The notes beneath the pieces are model-generated. The model saw nothing but the letters and a program-made list of their open reading frames with translations. It was not told the DNA's origin and searched no databases. 64,000 nt of DNA, taken from contig JAFWNM010000007.1 in NCBI GenBank assembly GCA_017510335.1, positions 124,001-188,000 of the forward strand. Direction: 5' to 3'. Positions within the stretch are counted from its first letter, which is position 1, and each line of letters opens with the position of its first letter. The position numbers were made by a program, and so were the translations under genes. Positions 35,991 through 44,575 of the stretch are shown here, in pieces. This DNA is from Paracoccaceae bacterium. GTDB lineage: Bacteria > Pseudomonadota > Alphaproteobacteria > Rhodobacterales > Rhodobacteraceae.

Positions 35991-37096
35991 CAGAATGGTG
36001 CGGTCTTTTTCAGGATGCGTGAAGGACCCCGCCTGATGGGGCTGTGCCTTCTGTGCGGTTGGGGGGGGGCTGCCTGCGCGCTGAAGGTCAGCACAAATCT
36101 GGACCCTTTTTCTGGGCTGGAGGTCAGCGTGATATCCCCGCCCATCAACTGCGCCAGCTTGCGTGAAATGGCCAGCCCCAACCCCGTGCCGCCATAGGTG
36201 CGCGCAATAGTGGCGTCTGCCTGTTCAAAGGGCTTGAACAGGCGCTGTTGCACCTCGGGTGCGATGCCCAGCCCTGTATCCTCCACGCTCAGTGCGATGG
36301 TCCAGCCGGTTCCTGCCGCCACCGCCGACAGGGAAACCGTAACGCGCCCGGCGGGCGTGAACTTGATTGCATTGGATACAAGATTGGCCAGACATTGCCG
36401 GACCCTGACGGAATCGAAAATGGCGTATTCGGGCACATCCGCGTCCACCAAAAAGACCAGGTCAAGCCCCCCTTCGGCCGCGCGCCCCCCGAACAACTGA
36501 ACTGTATCGCGCGACAGTTTCACCAGCGGCTGGCGCGCCGGATCAAGCGAGATTTCACCAACCTCAATCTTTGACAGGTCCAGAACATCCGCGATGATGC
36601 CCATCAGCAACTCGCCCGACTCCCCGATCATGCGCAAGGCTTCGCGCTGTTCTGCTGTCAGTTCTGTGGATTCCAGCACTTGCGCCATGCCCAGCACACC
36701 ATTTAGCGGGGTGCGGATTTCATGGCTCATATTCGCCAGAAACTCTGTCTTTGCGCGGTTGGCCACATCAGCGGCCATCAGGGCGCGGCGCAATTCGGAT
36801 TTCACGCTCAGAATCCGTTCGACAAGCGAATACCCGAACAGCACTGCAGGTGTCGCCACCGCAATGGCAACAATGGCCGCAGCCGCCACAACAGCGCCAA
36901 AAACACCGGGTTGCGTGTCAAATGAAAGTAAACTTGAGAAAGCACGCCACAACACTGCCATCAACAGCGCACTTGCAAAAACGATGCCCAGGATTAGGCC
37001 AATGTTAAAGCGCCATGGATTGCTTTGTTCCGCATGCTTCAGGAAATCCTCGAACACCACGAGCAAGCGCTTGCGAAATTTTCTGAAGGCGCGCAT
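35987..37096 (-). CDS. Hybrid sensor histidine kinase, kinase part (frameshifted at poly-C)
   Basis: Membrane-bound sensor kinase. Two helices (about residues 31-50 and 67-89) are followed by the dimerisation domain with His125 in FLANMSHEIRTPLNG, and the ATP-binding domain with N box NLVSNAIKFTP, G1 DTGLGIA and G2 GGTGLGLAI. As written it ends after a 28-residue unrelated tail. With one more C in the nine-C run at 36061-36069 it continues into the receiver domain, giving a 490-residue hybrid kinase. The start at 37096 is preceded by a GGGGGA ribosome-binding site. No sensory domain other than the membrane region is visible, and its signal is unknown. Confidence 0.85.
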   Translation of the reverse strand: MRAFRKFRKRLLVVFEDFLKHAEQSNPWRFNIGLILGIVFASALLMAVLWRAFSSLLSFDTQPGVFGAVVAAAAIVAIAVATPAVLFGYSLVERILSVKSELRRALMAADVANRAKTEFLANMSHEIRTPLNGVLGMAQVLESTELTAEQREALRMIGESGELLMGIIADVLDLSKIEVGEISLDPARQPLVKLSRDTVQLFGGRAAEGGLDLVFLVDADVPEYAIFDSVRVRQCLANLVSNAIKFTPAGRVTVSLSAVAAGTGWTIALSVEDTGLGIAPEVQQRLFKPFEQADATIARTYGGTGLGLAISRKLAQLMGGDITLTSSPEKGSRFVLTFSAQAAPPQPHRRHSPIRRGPSRILKKTAPFW

Positions 37097-37470
37097 GGCA
37101 CATTGTCCCCCGGCACAATCTACACCCCACATATGCGGTTTTGGACAACAAGGCTGCTAAAATAAGTAGCTTACTGGAAAAACGCACGTTCTTTGGTCAA
37201 TCTCTCTTAATCCGTGGCGTTGATCAACCACTTCCTGCGCAAATTGCCGGTTCATTTAGATACATTCATATCCATTAATGCAGCATTAAGCTAAAGGTGC
37301 GACGCGCGCCGCCTTTGCAATGGGGGCCGGCGCAGGGCGATAGTATACCAAAGACAATTTACCCTGCGCGCCCGGTGCCATAGGGTATAGCGCAAACCCC
37401 ATCCCTTGGACGGGGCGCATGAAGGGGCCGGAACGCCATCATCTGCCGAACACCAAAACAAGGAGCTTCC
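37097..37470. other. Divergent intergenic region of 374 bases
   Basis: Unusually long gap between the hybrid kinase and ghrA genes. It contains an AT-richer stretch (about 37150-37290) that probably holds both promoters. It also has a perfect inverted repeat, GCGCAGGG (37330-37337) and CCCTGCGC (37362-37369), with TAGTATACCA between the arms. The repeat could be an operator or an mRNA hairpin upstream of ghrA. No open frame with coding character or RNA gene was recognised. Confidence 0.5.
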
Positions 37471-38403
37471 ATGAAAGTCGCCGTTTACCTGCCCGCTGCA
37501 GAAAAGATCCAATGGTGGGTCGACATGCTGAAGGGGCTTTTGCCCGGTTGGGATGTGGTGTCCCTAGAGGATGTGGGCAATCCGGATGCTGTTGACTATG
37601 CCGTGGTCTGGCGTCCGCGCAGCGGTGACCTGGCGCGGTTTCCCAACCTTCGGGCGATTGTGTCAATCGGGGCGGGCATTGACCATGTTCTGGCCGATGC
37701 AAAGTTGCCCGCGCAGGTGCCCATCATCCGCACTGTAGGGTCGGACCTGACGCAAAGAATGCGGGAATATGTGGCGCTGCATGTCTTGCGCCATCACCGT
37801 GACATGCCGCGCCAGTTGCGTGCGCAGTCCGAACGCGACTGGCATGCCATTGTGGTGCCTGTCGCGCCGCGTCGCACTGTCGGGGTCATGGGGTTGGGAA
37901 ACCTTGGAACGGCGGCGGCGCAAACATTGGCCGGGCTGGGGTTTGCAACCCGTGGCTGGGCCAGATCGTCCAAGGTCATCGAGGGGGTGGACTGCCACTC
38001 CGGGCCAGAGGGGTTTGCGCGGTTTCTGGACGGGTGCGAAATTCTGGTGAACCTGCTGCCGCTGACCGATGCCACGCGCGGCATCATGGACGCGGCCCTT
38101 TTTGAACGCCTGCCGCAGGGGGCGTGTGTGATCAATTGCGCGCGCGGTCCGCATCTGGTGGATGATGATCTGCTGGCCGCGCTGGACAGTGGGCATATCA
38201 AACAGGCCACGCTGGATGTTTTCCATCAAGAACCGTTGCCGCAGGATCATCCGTTCTGGACCCATCCGGCCATTACAGTGACCCCGCATGTGGCTTCGCA
38301 GATCGATGCGGCAACAGGTGGGCGGATCATTGCCGCCAACCTGCTTGAATTTGCCAAAACCGGCACCTGCAAGGATGTCGCTGACGCGGCGCGGGGGTAT
38401 TGA
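37471..38403 (+). CDS. ghrA: Glyoxylate/hydroxypyruvate reductase A-type 2-hydroxyacid dehydrogenase
   Basis: NAD(P)H-dependent reductase of glyoxylate or hydroxypyruvate, cytoplasmic, 310 residues. Rossmann motif VMGLGNLGTAAA, and the catalytic triad of D-2-hydroxyacid dehydrogenases: Arg in NCARGPHLV, Glu in VFHQEPLPQ and His in TVTPHVASQ. A clear AAGGAG ribosome-binding site precedes the ATG. It stands alone, with a strong bidirectional hairpin directly after it. It could work with the hyi/garR pair at 17.5-19.1 kb, but there is no genetic link. Confidence 0.87.
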   Translation: MKVAVYLPAAEKIQWWVDMLKGLLPGWDVVSLEDVGNPDAVDYAVVWRPRSGDLARFPNLRAIVSIGAGIDHVLADAKLPAQVPIIRTVGSDLTQRMREYVALHVLRHHRDMPRQLRAQSERDWHAIVVPVAPRRTVGVMGLGNLGTAAAQTLAGLGFATRGWARSSKVIEGVDCHSGPEGFARFLDGCEILVNLLPLTDATRGIMDAALFERLPQGACVINCARGPHLVDDDLLAALDSGHIKQATLDVFHQEPLPQDHPFWTHPAITVTPHVASQIDAATGGRIIAANLLEFAKTGTCKDVADAARGY

Positions 38404-38408
38404 CGCCT

Positions 38409-38441
38409 GCTGCAGGAAACCTGTCCCCGGTTTTCTGCAGC
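38409..38441. terminator. Bidirectional stem-loop terminator
   Basis: Thirteen-base arms, GCTGCAGGAAACC (38409-38421) and GGTTTTCTGCAGC (38429-38441), pair fully with a single G-U wobble around a seven-base loop. The hairpin lies in the 52-base gap between the convergent ghrA and gamma-glutamyltransferase genes and probably terminates both. Confidence 0.65.
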
Positions 38442-38455
38442 GTGAACCTGTGGGG

Positions 38456-40120
38456 TCAGATATTGAACGCGACGCCTGCTTCGGCCTGTCCCCCGCCAAG
38501 GGCGGATACGGTGCCATCTGCCCGCCAGCATGCGGCCCCCGTCATCACGCCATCCGCCCCGAACGCGATGGCGTTCATTCCCCCGCCGATATGGGGCACC
38601 ACGCGCACATCATGCCCCTTGGCGCGCAACGCATCCGCATGGTGGGCATAGCCCGGCTCAAGTTCAAGATGCGCGCCTTCGGTCCACAGGCGCGGTGCCT
38701 CCACGGCCTGTTGCGGGGTCATGTTGTGGTCAATCAGGTTGACGATGGCCTGCAACGCGGATGGAAATATCCGCAACGCCCCGGGCAGCCCCAGCGCGAA
38801 GCGGGGGGCGTTGTCGCGCAGCACGATCATGGGCGCCATGGACGTGGGCACCCGTTTTCCCGGCTCGATCGACAGCGCCTTGCCGGGGTGCGGGTCGAAA
38901 TTATACATGTAATTGTTCGGGATGAACCCGGCATCCGGTACCATGATGCGCGCGCCAAACAGCCCGTTGATGGTGTGGGTGGCAGACACAATGTTGCCGG
39001 ACGCATCGGCAACGGTAATATGTGTGGTGGACTGGCTTTCATACCCGCCAGCGGGTAGCGGTGTTGCCCCGCCCGTATCACGCAGGCGCGCAATGCAATC
39101 GCGGGCGTAGTCTTTGGAAATCAGCCGGTCCACCGGAATATCCACAAAATCCGGGTCGCCTGACGCTGCCCGCCGGTCTTCAAACCCTACGCGGATGACC
39201 TCGGCCAGCAGGTGCAGGCGTTCGGTCGTGTCATACCCCATACCGGCCATGTCGAAGCGTTCCAGCATGTTCAGCATCTGCGCCACATGCACCCCCGATG
39301 ATGCGGGGGGCGGCGGGCCTGCAATGTCGAACCCGCGATAGCGGCCGAAAATTGCGTCGCGTTCGCGCACTTTGTAGCGTTGCAAATCTTCTAACGACAC
39401 ATGCCCGTCATCCCCCAGCCGGTCAATCAGCGCGTGCCCCAGCGCACCGCCATGCAGCGCGCGCGCCCCTTCGCGGGCAATCAGGCGCAGGCTGTCGGCA
39501 TATTCGGGTTGAACAAGCGTCTGACCGGGCTGCAAGGGCTGCCCGTCTGGCAGGAATTTTGCTGCAATTGCAGGGTCTTGCGCCAGATCGCCGGCATGAA
39601 GCGCAATGTTCCTGCTAAGATATCCGGTTGCGCGAAACCCGTTGGCCGCCAGCCGGATGGCAGGCGCGATCACATCGGAAAATGGCAAAACGCCATGCTT
39701 TTCGTGCATGCTGCACCACCCTGCCAGATTGCCGGGCACAGCCACCGCAGACGGGCCAACAAGATTGCGCCGCCCTTCGGTTTCCATGTAATCGGGCAGG
39801 TGGTCGGACAGGGGGCGGAACATGTCGGGTTTGGCCGCAGCGCCCGCATGCGACATGCAGTCGAATACGATATGCGTGCCACTGGCCAGCCGCAGATGCG
39901 CAAGCCCCCCGCCCGCGATCCCCACCATCATGGGTTCCACCACGGTCAGCGCCAGCAGGGCTGCAACGGCGGCATCCACGGCATTTCCGCCCGCGGCCAG
40001 CATTTCATGCCCTGCCACCGACCCAAGCGGATGGTTTGTCACCACAACCCCGCCCTGGCCGCTTGCGGGTGCTTTGCGACACAGAAACGGCAGCGCGGGC
40101 AACGGGGTATCTTGGGTCAT
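38456..40120 (-). CDS. Gamma-glutamyltransferase-family protein
   Basis: Ntn-hydrolase of the gamma-glutamyltransferase family, 554 residues, made as a precursor that cleaves itself before a catalytic Thr. The predicted site is SQSTTHITVAD, followed by the family segment HTINGLFGARIMV; the N-terminal part has GNAVDAAVAALLALTVVEP. No signal peptide is seen, unlike periplasmic GGT, so a cytoplasmic amidohydrolase role (as for oxamate amidohydrolase HpxW-like members) is possible. Start at 40120 chosen for its fit to the conserved N-terminus. It lies 34 bases downstream of the LysR gene on the same strand, so the two may be co-transcribed. Confidence 0.82.
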   Translation of the reverse strand: MTQDTPLPALPFLCRKAPASGQGGVVVTNHPLGSVAGHEMLAAGGNAVDAAVAALLALTVVEPMMVGIAGGGLAHLRLASGTHIVFDCMSHAGAAAKPDMFRPLSDHLPDYMETEGRRNLVGPSAVAVPGNLAGWCSMHEKHGVLPFSDVIAPAIRLAANGFRATGYLSRNIALHAGDLAQDPAIAAKFLPDGQPLQPGQTLVQPEYADSLRLIAREGARALHGGALGHALIDRLGDDGHVSLEDLQRYKVRERDAIFGRYRGFDIAGPPPPASSGVHVAQMLNMLERFDMAGMGYDTTERLHLLAEVIRVGFEDRRAASGDPDFVDIPVDRLISKDYARDCIARLRDTGGATPLPAGGYESQSTTHITVADASGNIVSATHTINGLFGARIMVPDAGFIPNNYMYNFDPHPGKALSIEPGKRVPTSMAPMIVLRDNAPRFALGLPGALRIFPSALQAIVNLIDHNMTPQQAVEAPRLWTEGAHLELEPGYAHHADALRAKGHDVRVVPHIGGGMNAIAFGADGVMTGAACWRADGTVSALGGGQAEAGVAFNI

Positions 40121-40154
40121 GTCATGTGGTCCTTCTTGCGGGGGCTGTGCGCCC

Positions 40155-41078
40155 TCAGTCCTTGGGGATAAGCGGCATGTGCGCTTCAAGCGCACGGACA
40201 AAAGCGCGCGCCGCTTCGGTCATGGGGCGGCGTGCCGGTTCCAGCAGATACAGGCTGCGCCACAAATCCAGCCCTGCCACCGGAATAAACCTGATCTGCG
40301 GATCACGAAACAGCATCACGGCATCGCGCGGCAAAAGCGCGACACCAAGCCCGGCGCGGATCATGCACAATTGCGCAATTGTGGAATGGGCCTGCAAGCG
40401 TGGTGACAGAAAGTCATCTGGGATCTGTGCGCATCCTTTCAGCAGGTGCTGTGTGCCGGTATTCGGGTCAAGCCCGATCAGCATACTGGAATCCAGATCG
40501 TCCAGTGTCACGGTGTCTTTGCCGGCCAGCGCGTGATCTGCACAACAGGCAAGCCCGACAGGGTCATGCAAAATGGCGCGCTGGCGCAGGTCGGGCGAAT
40601 GCTGTGCCCGCCCCGCAACGGCCAGATCAAGCCTGCCGTCTGACACCATATGCGCCAGCGTTTCCGCGATGTCGTCATGCAATGTGCAGCGCAGACCCGG
40701 CCGGTTGGACAAGAAGTCCTGAAGAACCGGTACCAGAACCCCGGAAATAGCCGAAGGCGATGCGCCCAATAAAAGCGTGCCATCTTCCAGCCCGGCGCTT
40801 TGGCGCAATCGACTTACGGCGCGGTCCATCCCGTCAAGCAAGGGCTGGGTGTCGCGCAGAAAATCCTGTCCAAGGGGCGTAATGGCCGGGGGGCGGGTGC
40901 GACGGTCAAACAGCGGCGCGCCAATCGTTGTTTCCAACTGCCGCACCAGTTCCGACAACGCCGAAGGGACCACGCTGAGCCGCGCGGCGGCAGCGCTGAA
41001 CGACCCTTCTTCCGCCACGGCATGAAGCGCGCGCAGATGACGCAGATTTAAGTTTATATTTTCTGATTCAAGCTTCAT
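40155..41078 (-). CDS. LysR-family transcriptional regulator
   Basis: 307 residues: N-terminal helix-turn-helix (LRALHAVAEEGSFSAAAARL, PSALSELVRQLE) and a two-lobed effector domain. It is followed on the same strand by the gamma-glutamyltransferase-family gene and is divergent from an SDR gene. An imperfect inverted repeat lies 4-44 bases upstream of its start, suiting autoregulation and control of the divergent SDR. Confidence 0.88.
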   Translation of the reverse strand: MKLESENINLNLRHLRALHAVAEEGSFSAAAARLSVVPSALSELVRQLETTIGAPLFDRRTRPPAITPLGQDFLRDTQPLLDGMDRAVSRLRQSAGLEDGTLLLGASPSAISGVLVPVLQDFLSNRPGLRCTLHDDIAETLAHMVSDGRLDLAVAGRAQHSPDLRQRAILHDPVGLACCADHALAGKDTVTLDDLDSSMLIGLDPNTGTQHLLKGCAQIPDDFLSPRLQAHSTIAQLCMIRAGLGVALLPRDAVMLFRDPQIRFIPVAGLDLWRSLYLLEPARRPMTEAARAFVRALEAHMPLIPKD

Positions 41079-41081
41079 TTA

Positions 41082-41122
41082 ATTCGGATAATATGACAGT
41101 ATCGGTTGCATATCAATCGAAT
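41082..41122. promoter_or_regulatory. Inverted repeat between LysR and SDR genes
   Basis: ATTCGGATAATAT (41082-41094) and ATATCAATCGAAT (41110-41122) match as an inverted repeat at 10 of 13 positions. The repeat lies just upstream of the LysR start and contains T-N11-A-type spacing, as expected for a LysR-type regulator site. Confidence 0.45.
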
Positions 41123-41297
41123 CTGTTCCGGGGGTGGCCGGACATACGACCGCGCCTACAAGTCCCCCCGCTGCATTTGCAAAATACCTTTCGCACGATG
41201 TCCGGACGCCATGCGCCCCGTTTTCTGCGCGGTCCTGGCAATGTTTTCCAAGCCGCGCAGGGGGCACATGGATTGCAAACAAGATGAAAGGTGCGAT

Positions 41298-42038
41298 GTG
41301 AACGACGAACGACCCATCATGCTACTGACCGGGGCCAGCCGGGGAATTGGGCACGCCACAGTCAAACTGTTTCAGGAAAGCGGCTGGCGCATCCTTACAG
41401 TATCGCGCCAGCCATTCTCGCCCGAATGCGCCTGGCCCGAGGCGCGTGAAAACCACATTCAGGCCGATCTTGCCCAACTGGGTGGCATTGACGCGCTTGC
41501 GCAGGATGTCCGCGCGCGGCTGCCGCAGGGCAAGCTGCACGCCTTGGTCAACAATGCAGGTGTTTCCCCCAAAGGGGGCAGTGGCGCACGCCTTGGTCTT
41601 ATGGAAACCGAAGCCGAGGTCTGGACGCGGGTGTTGAATGTCAACCTTGTGTCAACCGCGCTACTGGCGCGCGCCCTGCTGCCGGAACTGGAACGCGCGG
41701 GCGGGTCCATTGTCAATGTCACCTCTATAGCGGGGTCGCGTGTGCATCCTTTTGCCGGTGTCGCCTATGCCGCATCCAAGGCCGCACTGGCGGCGTTGAC
41801 GCGCGAAATGGCCCATGAATTCGGGCGCAGGGGCGTGCGGGCGAATGCCATTGCACCGGGGGAAATTGAAACCTCCATGTTGTCGCCCGGCACCGAGGAC
41901 TTGATCGCTGCCGAAGTGCCAATGGGCCGACTGGGGGACGCATCCGAGGTGGCATCAACAATTCACTTCCTTTGCACCGCCGCTTCATCCTACATCAACG
42001 GGGCCGAGATTCACATCAGTGGGGGGCAGCACGTCTAA
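41298..42038 (+). CDS. SDR-family oxidoreductase
   Basis: Classical short-chain dehydrogenase, 246 residues. Cofactor motif TGASRGIGHA, NNAG (VNNAGVSPK), Ser in VNVTSIAGS and YAASK. The start is a GTG at 41298 with an AAAGG ribosome-binding site six bases upstream; the longer in-frame extension is Arg/Cys-rich and not family-like. It lies 60 bases before the LysR gene on the same strand. Its substrate is unknown; sugar or hydroxyacid dehydrogenation is common in this subgroup. Confidence 0.83.
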   Translation: MNDERPIMLLTGASRGIGHATVKLFQESGWRILTVSRQPFSPECAWPEARENHIQADLAQLGGIDALAQDVRARLPQGKLHALVNNAGVSPKGGSGARLGLMETEAEVWTRVLNVNLVSTALLARALLPELERAGGSIVNVTSIAGSRVHPFAGVAYAASKAALAALTREMAHEFGRRGVRANAIAPGEIETSMLSPGTEDLIAAEVPMGRLGDASEVASTIHFLCTAASSYINGAEIHISGGQHV

Positions 42039-42098
42039 AGCACCTTGGTTCGGACACCGCCCCGCTTCGCGCCGGACGTTTCGTGGAAAGGCACACAG

Positions 42099-43007
42099 AT
42101 GATACGACTGAGAGCGTTGCGCGCCTTCATACTTGTCGCCGAACTGGAAAGCTTTCGAAAAGCGGCGGCGCATCTGAACACCACACAACCCGCAATTTCG
42201 GCGCGCATACGCGGATTGGAGGATGATTTCGGCCGCAAATTGCTGCACCGCGAAGCAAGGCGCGTGCGCGTGACGCGCGATGGGCTGGAAGTTCTGCGCT
42301 ATGCCAAGCCGATTGTGGAACTGACCGACCGCCTGCATTCGATCTTCGAGGCAGAACCCCGCATTACCGGCACTGTGCGCATCGGGGCGATTGATACCAT
42401 CATTTCCAGCTGGCTGGTTGATCTGTTCGAACGCCTGCAGACCGAACACCCCGGTGTCAGTTTCGAGGTGCGCGCCGACACATCGCTGCGCCTGATCGAT
42501 GACCTGAAAAACGGCGAGATCGACATTGCCCTTGTCATGGGGCCGGTGGACGAAGAAGGCATTGAAAACGTGGGCATCGGCACCTTTCCGATGGCCTGGG
42601 TCGCCAATCCGCGCCGGTTCCGTTTTGACAGGCAAATTGATGTCACCGAACTGGCCAATTACCCGATCATCTCTTACCCGCGCGGATCGAAGCCTTATCG
42701 CATGATTGACCGCACATTAGTGGGAACAAGCGCGCGAACCCTGCAGCTGAACTGCTCGAATTCCTTGTCCACCCTTATCCGGCTGGCGGCGGACGGGTTC
42801 GGGGTGGCGGCCATTCCGCCCGTGATGATTGAACGTGAACTGGCGGAAGGGTCGCTGAAGGTTATCCCGGTCCAACAGGAGTTTCCGGGGCTGGAATGCC
42901 ACGCTGTCTATTATACTGCGTCTGGATCCGCCGCCCCCGGTGTCATCGCCGCCATGGCCCGAGAGGAGGCGGGCCGCTTTTGGGCCCGCCACGGTATGAC
43001 ACTGTAA
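42099..43007 (+). CDS. LysR-family transcriptional regulator
   Basis: 302 residues with helix-turn-helix LRALRAFILVAELESFRKAA and TTQPAISARIRGLEDDFG. The effector domain includes TVRIGAIDTIISSWLVDL and ISYPRGSKPYRMID. The start at 42099 (MIRLRA) matches the normal LysR N-terminus. Its stop directly abuts the stop of the convergent RraA-like gene, so it is likely to control the adjacent RraA/amidase/TRAP genes. Confidence 0.88.
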   Translation: MIRLRALRAFILVAELESFRKAAAHLNTTQPAISARIRGLEDDFGRKLLHREARRVRVTRDGLEVLRYAKPIVELTDRLHSIFEAEPRITGTVRIGAIDTIISSWLVDLFERLQTEHPGVSFEVRADTSLRLIDDLKNGEIDIALVMGPVDEEGIENVGIGTFPMAWVANPRRFRFDRQIDVTELANYPIISYPRGSKPYRMIDRTLVGTSARTLQLNCSNSLSTLIRLAADGFGVAAIPPVMIERELAEGSLKVIPVQQEFPGLECHAVYYTASGSAAPGVIAAMAREEAGRFWARHGMTL

Positions 43008-43676
43008 TCACGCAGGTGCCAGATTACCTTCGACCATCTTGCGCGCGCCCGACAGGTCGGCCAGTTTTTCGCCCGCATGAATTTTCGCCAGCAGGCCGAT
43101 TTCACGTTCCTGCATGCCCAAGGCGCGTTCGGCCACCGCATCAACCTGATGGGGTTTCAGAACAATGACGCCGCTTTCGTCACACAGCACCGCATCACCG
43201 GGTTCCACAGACTGCCCACCCACAGAAACGGGAATATTCATGCCCCCGCCCAGACCCAGCAATTTGGTTGTGATGGGCGCAGGGCCACGGCACCACATGG
43301 GCATTTCCTGCGCGCGGATTTCTTCAAAATCCGTGGCAGGGCCGTCAATTACCGCAGCCAGCACACCGGCCTTTTTGGCGGCATGCGTGACCACACCGCC
43401 CCAGCAGGCATGCTTGTCGTCGCCTGCGCGGTCAATGATCAGGATGTCCCCGGGCCGCGCAATACTGACGGCATAATGCAGCAAGGCAGAATCCGGTCCC
43501 GCCAGCCGCAGGGTTACGGCCGTTCCGGCAATGCGCTTGCCTGGCAGAACCGCGCGGATTTCGCGGTCCAGAAAGACATCATGCAGGAAATGGCCAATGG
43601 TTGCAGTTTCGCATTTCGCAAGTTTTTCCGCCATTTCCGTGGAAATTTGCTGTGGCATATCCTTGACTGTATACAT
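43008..43676 (-). CDS. RraA-like / 4-hydroxy-4-methyl-2-oxoglutarate aldolase-family protein
   Basis: 222-residue member of the RraA/HMG-aldolase fold. It has the metal/substrate sequences RPGDILIIDRAGDDKHACWGG (two adjoining stretches), VIDGPATDFEEI and the lid region VEPGDAVLCDESGVIV. Related enzymes cleave 4-hydroxy-4-methyl-2-oxoglutarate or decarboxylate oxaloacetate; catalytically inactive RraA proteins regulate RNase E. The metabolic context (amidase and TRAP importer on the same strand) favours an aldolase or decarboxylase. Confidence 0.8.
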   Translation of the reverse strand: MYTVKDMPQQISTEMAEKLAKCETATIGHFLHDVFLDREIRAVLPGKRIAGTAVTLRLAGPDSALLHYAVSIARPGDILIIDRAGDDKHACWGGVVTHAAKKAGVLAAVIDGPATDFEEIRAQEMPMWCRGPAPITTKLLGLGGGMNIPVSVGGQSVEPGDAVLCDESGVIVLKPHQVDAVAERALGMQEREIGLLAKIHAGEKLADLSGARKMVEGNLAPA

Positions 43677-43701
43677 GGTTTGTTTTCCTTTATTGGGGTA
43701 A

Positions 43702-44550
43702 TCAGGCCGGAACCGGCTGTGGCGTCAGGGTCTTGCCCAGGCGGTGGTGGTGCATGACCGGCATTTTGGCGCGCACGTCATCGGCATAGGACGGGTCAAT
43801 GGTGGCCGTGATGAACCCGACCTTGTCGGGCGCTTTCGCCACGACGGTGCCCCACGGGTCCACGACGATGGACCGGCCATAGCAGACCTTGCTGCCGCCA
43901 TCGTGGTCGAACACCTGTCCGGTGGCCACCACCCATGTCTGTGTTTCGATGGCACGCGCCTTGATCAGGGTTTCCCAATGGTCCTTGCCGGTCATCATTG
44001 TGAAGGCGGCAGGCAGAAAGATGACCTTTGCCCCCTGGTCGCGCAGCGCGCGGAACAGTTCGGGGAACCGCATGTCATAGCAGATGGACAGGCCCGCCGT
44101 CGTGTCCCCGATCGGGCAGGTCACCACGTCCGATCCCGCCTTCATCGAATCCGATTCCCGGTAGGAAATACCGCCGGGCACGTCCACGTCGAACAAGTGG
44201 ATCTTGCGGTATTGGGCAATGATGTCGCCCTGCGGATTGAACACCAGTGTCGTATTGAAGCATTTCCCGTCAGAGCGTTCTGCGATGCTGCCGCCATGCA
44301 CATAAATTCCGTGCTCCCGCGCCAGTTCGGCCATCATCTGGCAGGCCTCGCCATCGGGGATTGTTTCGGAATTTCCGTATTGCACGTCGAAATTGCCAGT
44401 CATGGATGTCCAGGTTTCGGGCAGGCTGACAACATCGGGGCGGTCTTGCGCGACTGCGGCCTCGATCAGGTCGCGGGCCACGCGCAGGTTTTCGGCCTTG
44501 TCGTCGCGTGTGTTCATCTGGATCAGGGATATTTTCAAGATACTCTCCAT
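43702..44550 (-). CDS. Nitrilase-superfamily carbon-nitrogen hydrolase
   Basis: 282-residue amidase of the nitrilase superfamily. The catalytic triad is visible: Glu in VVSLPETWTSM, Lys in IAQYRKIHLFDVD and Cys in LSICYDMRFPEL. The length and motifs resemble omega-amidase/Nit2-type enzymes that hydrolyse dicarboxylic acid monoamides. The start at 44550 (MESILK) gives a standard first strand. It lies between the RraA-like gene and the TRAP genes; a TRAP-imported carboxamide is a reasonable but unproven substrate. Confidence 0.85.
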   Translation of the reverse strand: MESILKISLIQMNTRDDKAENLRVARDLIEAAVAQDRPDVVSLPETWTSMTGNFDVQYGNSETIPDGEACQMMAELAREHGIYVHGGSIAERSDGKCFNTTLVFNPQGDIIAQYRKIHLFDVDVPGGISYRESDSMKAGSDVVTCPIGDTTAGLSICYDMRFPELFRALRDQGAKVIFLPAAFTMMTGKDHWETLIKARAIETQTWVVATGQVFDHDGGSKVCYGRSIVVDPWGTVVAKAPDKVGFITATIDPSYADDVRAKMPVMHHHRLGKTLTPQPVPA

Positions 44551-44575
44551 AGTCGGTTGAAAAGGGGGGCTTGTC

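Noticed and set aside
37343-37348. GTATAC near the ghrA leader as a fourth copy of the shared operator motif
   Set aside because: No second half-site follows at five-base spacing; a single hexamer is expected by chance.
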